64,000 nucleotides of DNA, from contig NZ_SAIS01000004.1 of assembly GCF_004360155.1 (NCBI RefSeq), forward strand, positions 273,046 to 337,045, in the 5' to 3' direction. Position numbers and translations under genes: made by a program. Every line of letters starts with the position of its first letter. Within the stretch, counting starts at the first letter, position 1. Shown here one piece after another: positions 63,750 through 64,000 of the stretch. The notes beneath the pieces were generated by a model. It worked only from the letters and a program-made list of their open reading frames with translations, searched no databases and was not told the origin of the DNA. The stretch is from Paraglaciecola marina (lineage in GTDB: Bacteria; Pseudomonadota; Gammaproteobacteria; Enterobacterales; Alteromonadaceae).

Positions 63750-64000
63750 GCCGCATGGCGTGCTGCTGTTTGAATTGGTTGATGAACTAACAAACTGTGA
63801 CTTCCATTATTGAATTGAGTAGATGCATATCCTTGCCTTTTGGTTTGTCAGCATTTGATGATTTATATTGCCAGAACTTGTTGTTTACGTGAACTACTTT
63901 TACCGACCGTAATGCGCTAAAAAACTAACCGCTTTGCACACCACTTTTAGGTAACCAACTAAAAATTTTACTAAGACACGCATGGCAATAAAATACCCAA
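63750..64000. other. Window end, probably part of the next cassette
   Basis: On the minus strand a 28-codon frame (MRVLVKFLVGYLKVV...) stops at TAA and a separate frame (RSVKVVHVNNKFWQYKSS, then NADKPKGKDM...) runs towards site c with no start codon. I see no intact gene; the segment may hold a frameshifted cassette gene cut by the window edge. Confidence 0.4.

Noticed and set aside
63750..64000. Third cassette gene at the window end
   Set aside because: Only short, frame-broken stretches without a usable start; noted as undetermined.

Overview
The window looks like the chromosome of a marine gammaproteobacterium of the Alteromonadales (Glaciecola/Paraglaciecola/Alteromonas-like). This is inferred from gene content and order: slyX/fkpA next to yheV/yheS, bioH-comF-nfuA, an aerobic caa3-type cytochrome oxidase cluster beside lexA, and plsB. 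Base composition is AT-leaning. There is no rRNA, no prophage module, no recognisable transposase and no CRISPR array.

Layout. 0-2 kb: a WYL/YafY-type regulator behind overlapping palindromes, then an unknown membrane protein. 2-7.5 kb: an accessory zone with small genes (DUF2314, GNAT, AraC regulator, AhpD-like), a dispersed intergenic repeat, two decayed gene fragments, and a hipBA toxin-antitoxin operon with three evenly spaced operators. A 177-bp direct repeat brackets about 3.9 kb of this zone. 7.5-11.8 kb: a two-gene operon of a HerA/DUF87 ATPase and an OLD-like ATPase-Toprim nuclease (candidate defence system), with a 127-bp tandem repeat array upstream. 11.8-26.6 kb: mostly housekeeping (yheS, yheV, an RNase J-like nuclease with an apparent ATT start, slyX, FKBP isomerase, greB, tex, bioH, comF). 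26.6-42.5 kb: M14 carboxypeptidase, nfuA, MATE pump, polysaccharide deacetylase, then ctaC-ctaD-ctaG-ctaE-SURF1-ctaA-ctaB-SCO, and lexA with two SOS boxes.

42.7-58.8 kb lies between lexA and plsB, which are neighbours in related genomes, and looks like a composite insertion centred on RNA repair. It holds an oxidoreductase/dioxygenase/hydrolase operon of unknown pathway; an rtcB-prfH ribosome-rescue pair; a PadR/membrane-protein pair; and a complete RtcR/sigma-54 regulon (rtcR divergent from three tandem tRNA-like elements, slipin, second rtcB, rtcA, rlaP and a frameshifted helical-repeat gene). plsB and a patatin-like lipase follow. 62.6-64 kb is a short run of promoterless small genes separated by attC-like sites, i.e. 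the edge of an integron cassette array with no integrase in view.

The items most worth attention are the tandem tRNA-like elements with abnormal anticodon loops at the head of the RNA-repair operon, the HerA + OLD nuclease operon, two unrelated-context RtcB ligases within 6 kb, the structured 127-bp tandem repeats, and two genes that seem to start at ATT.
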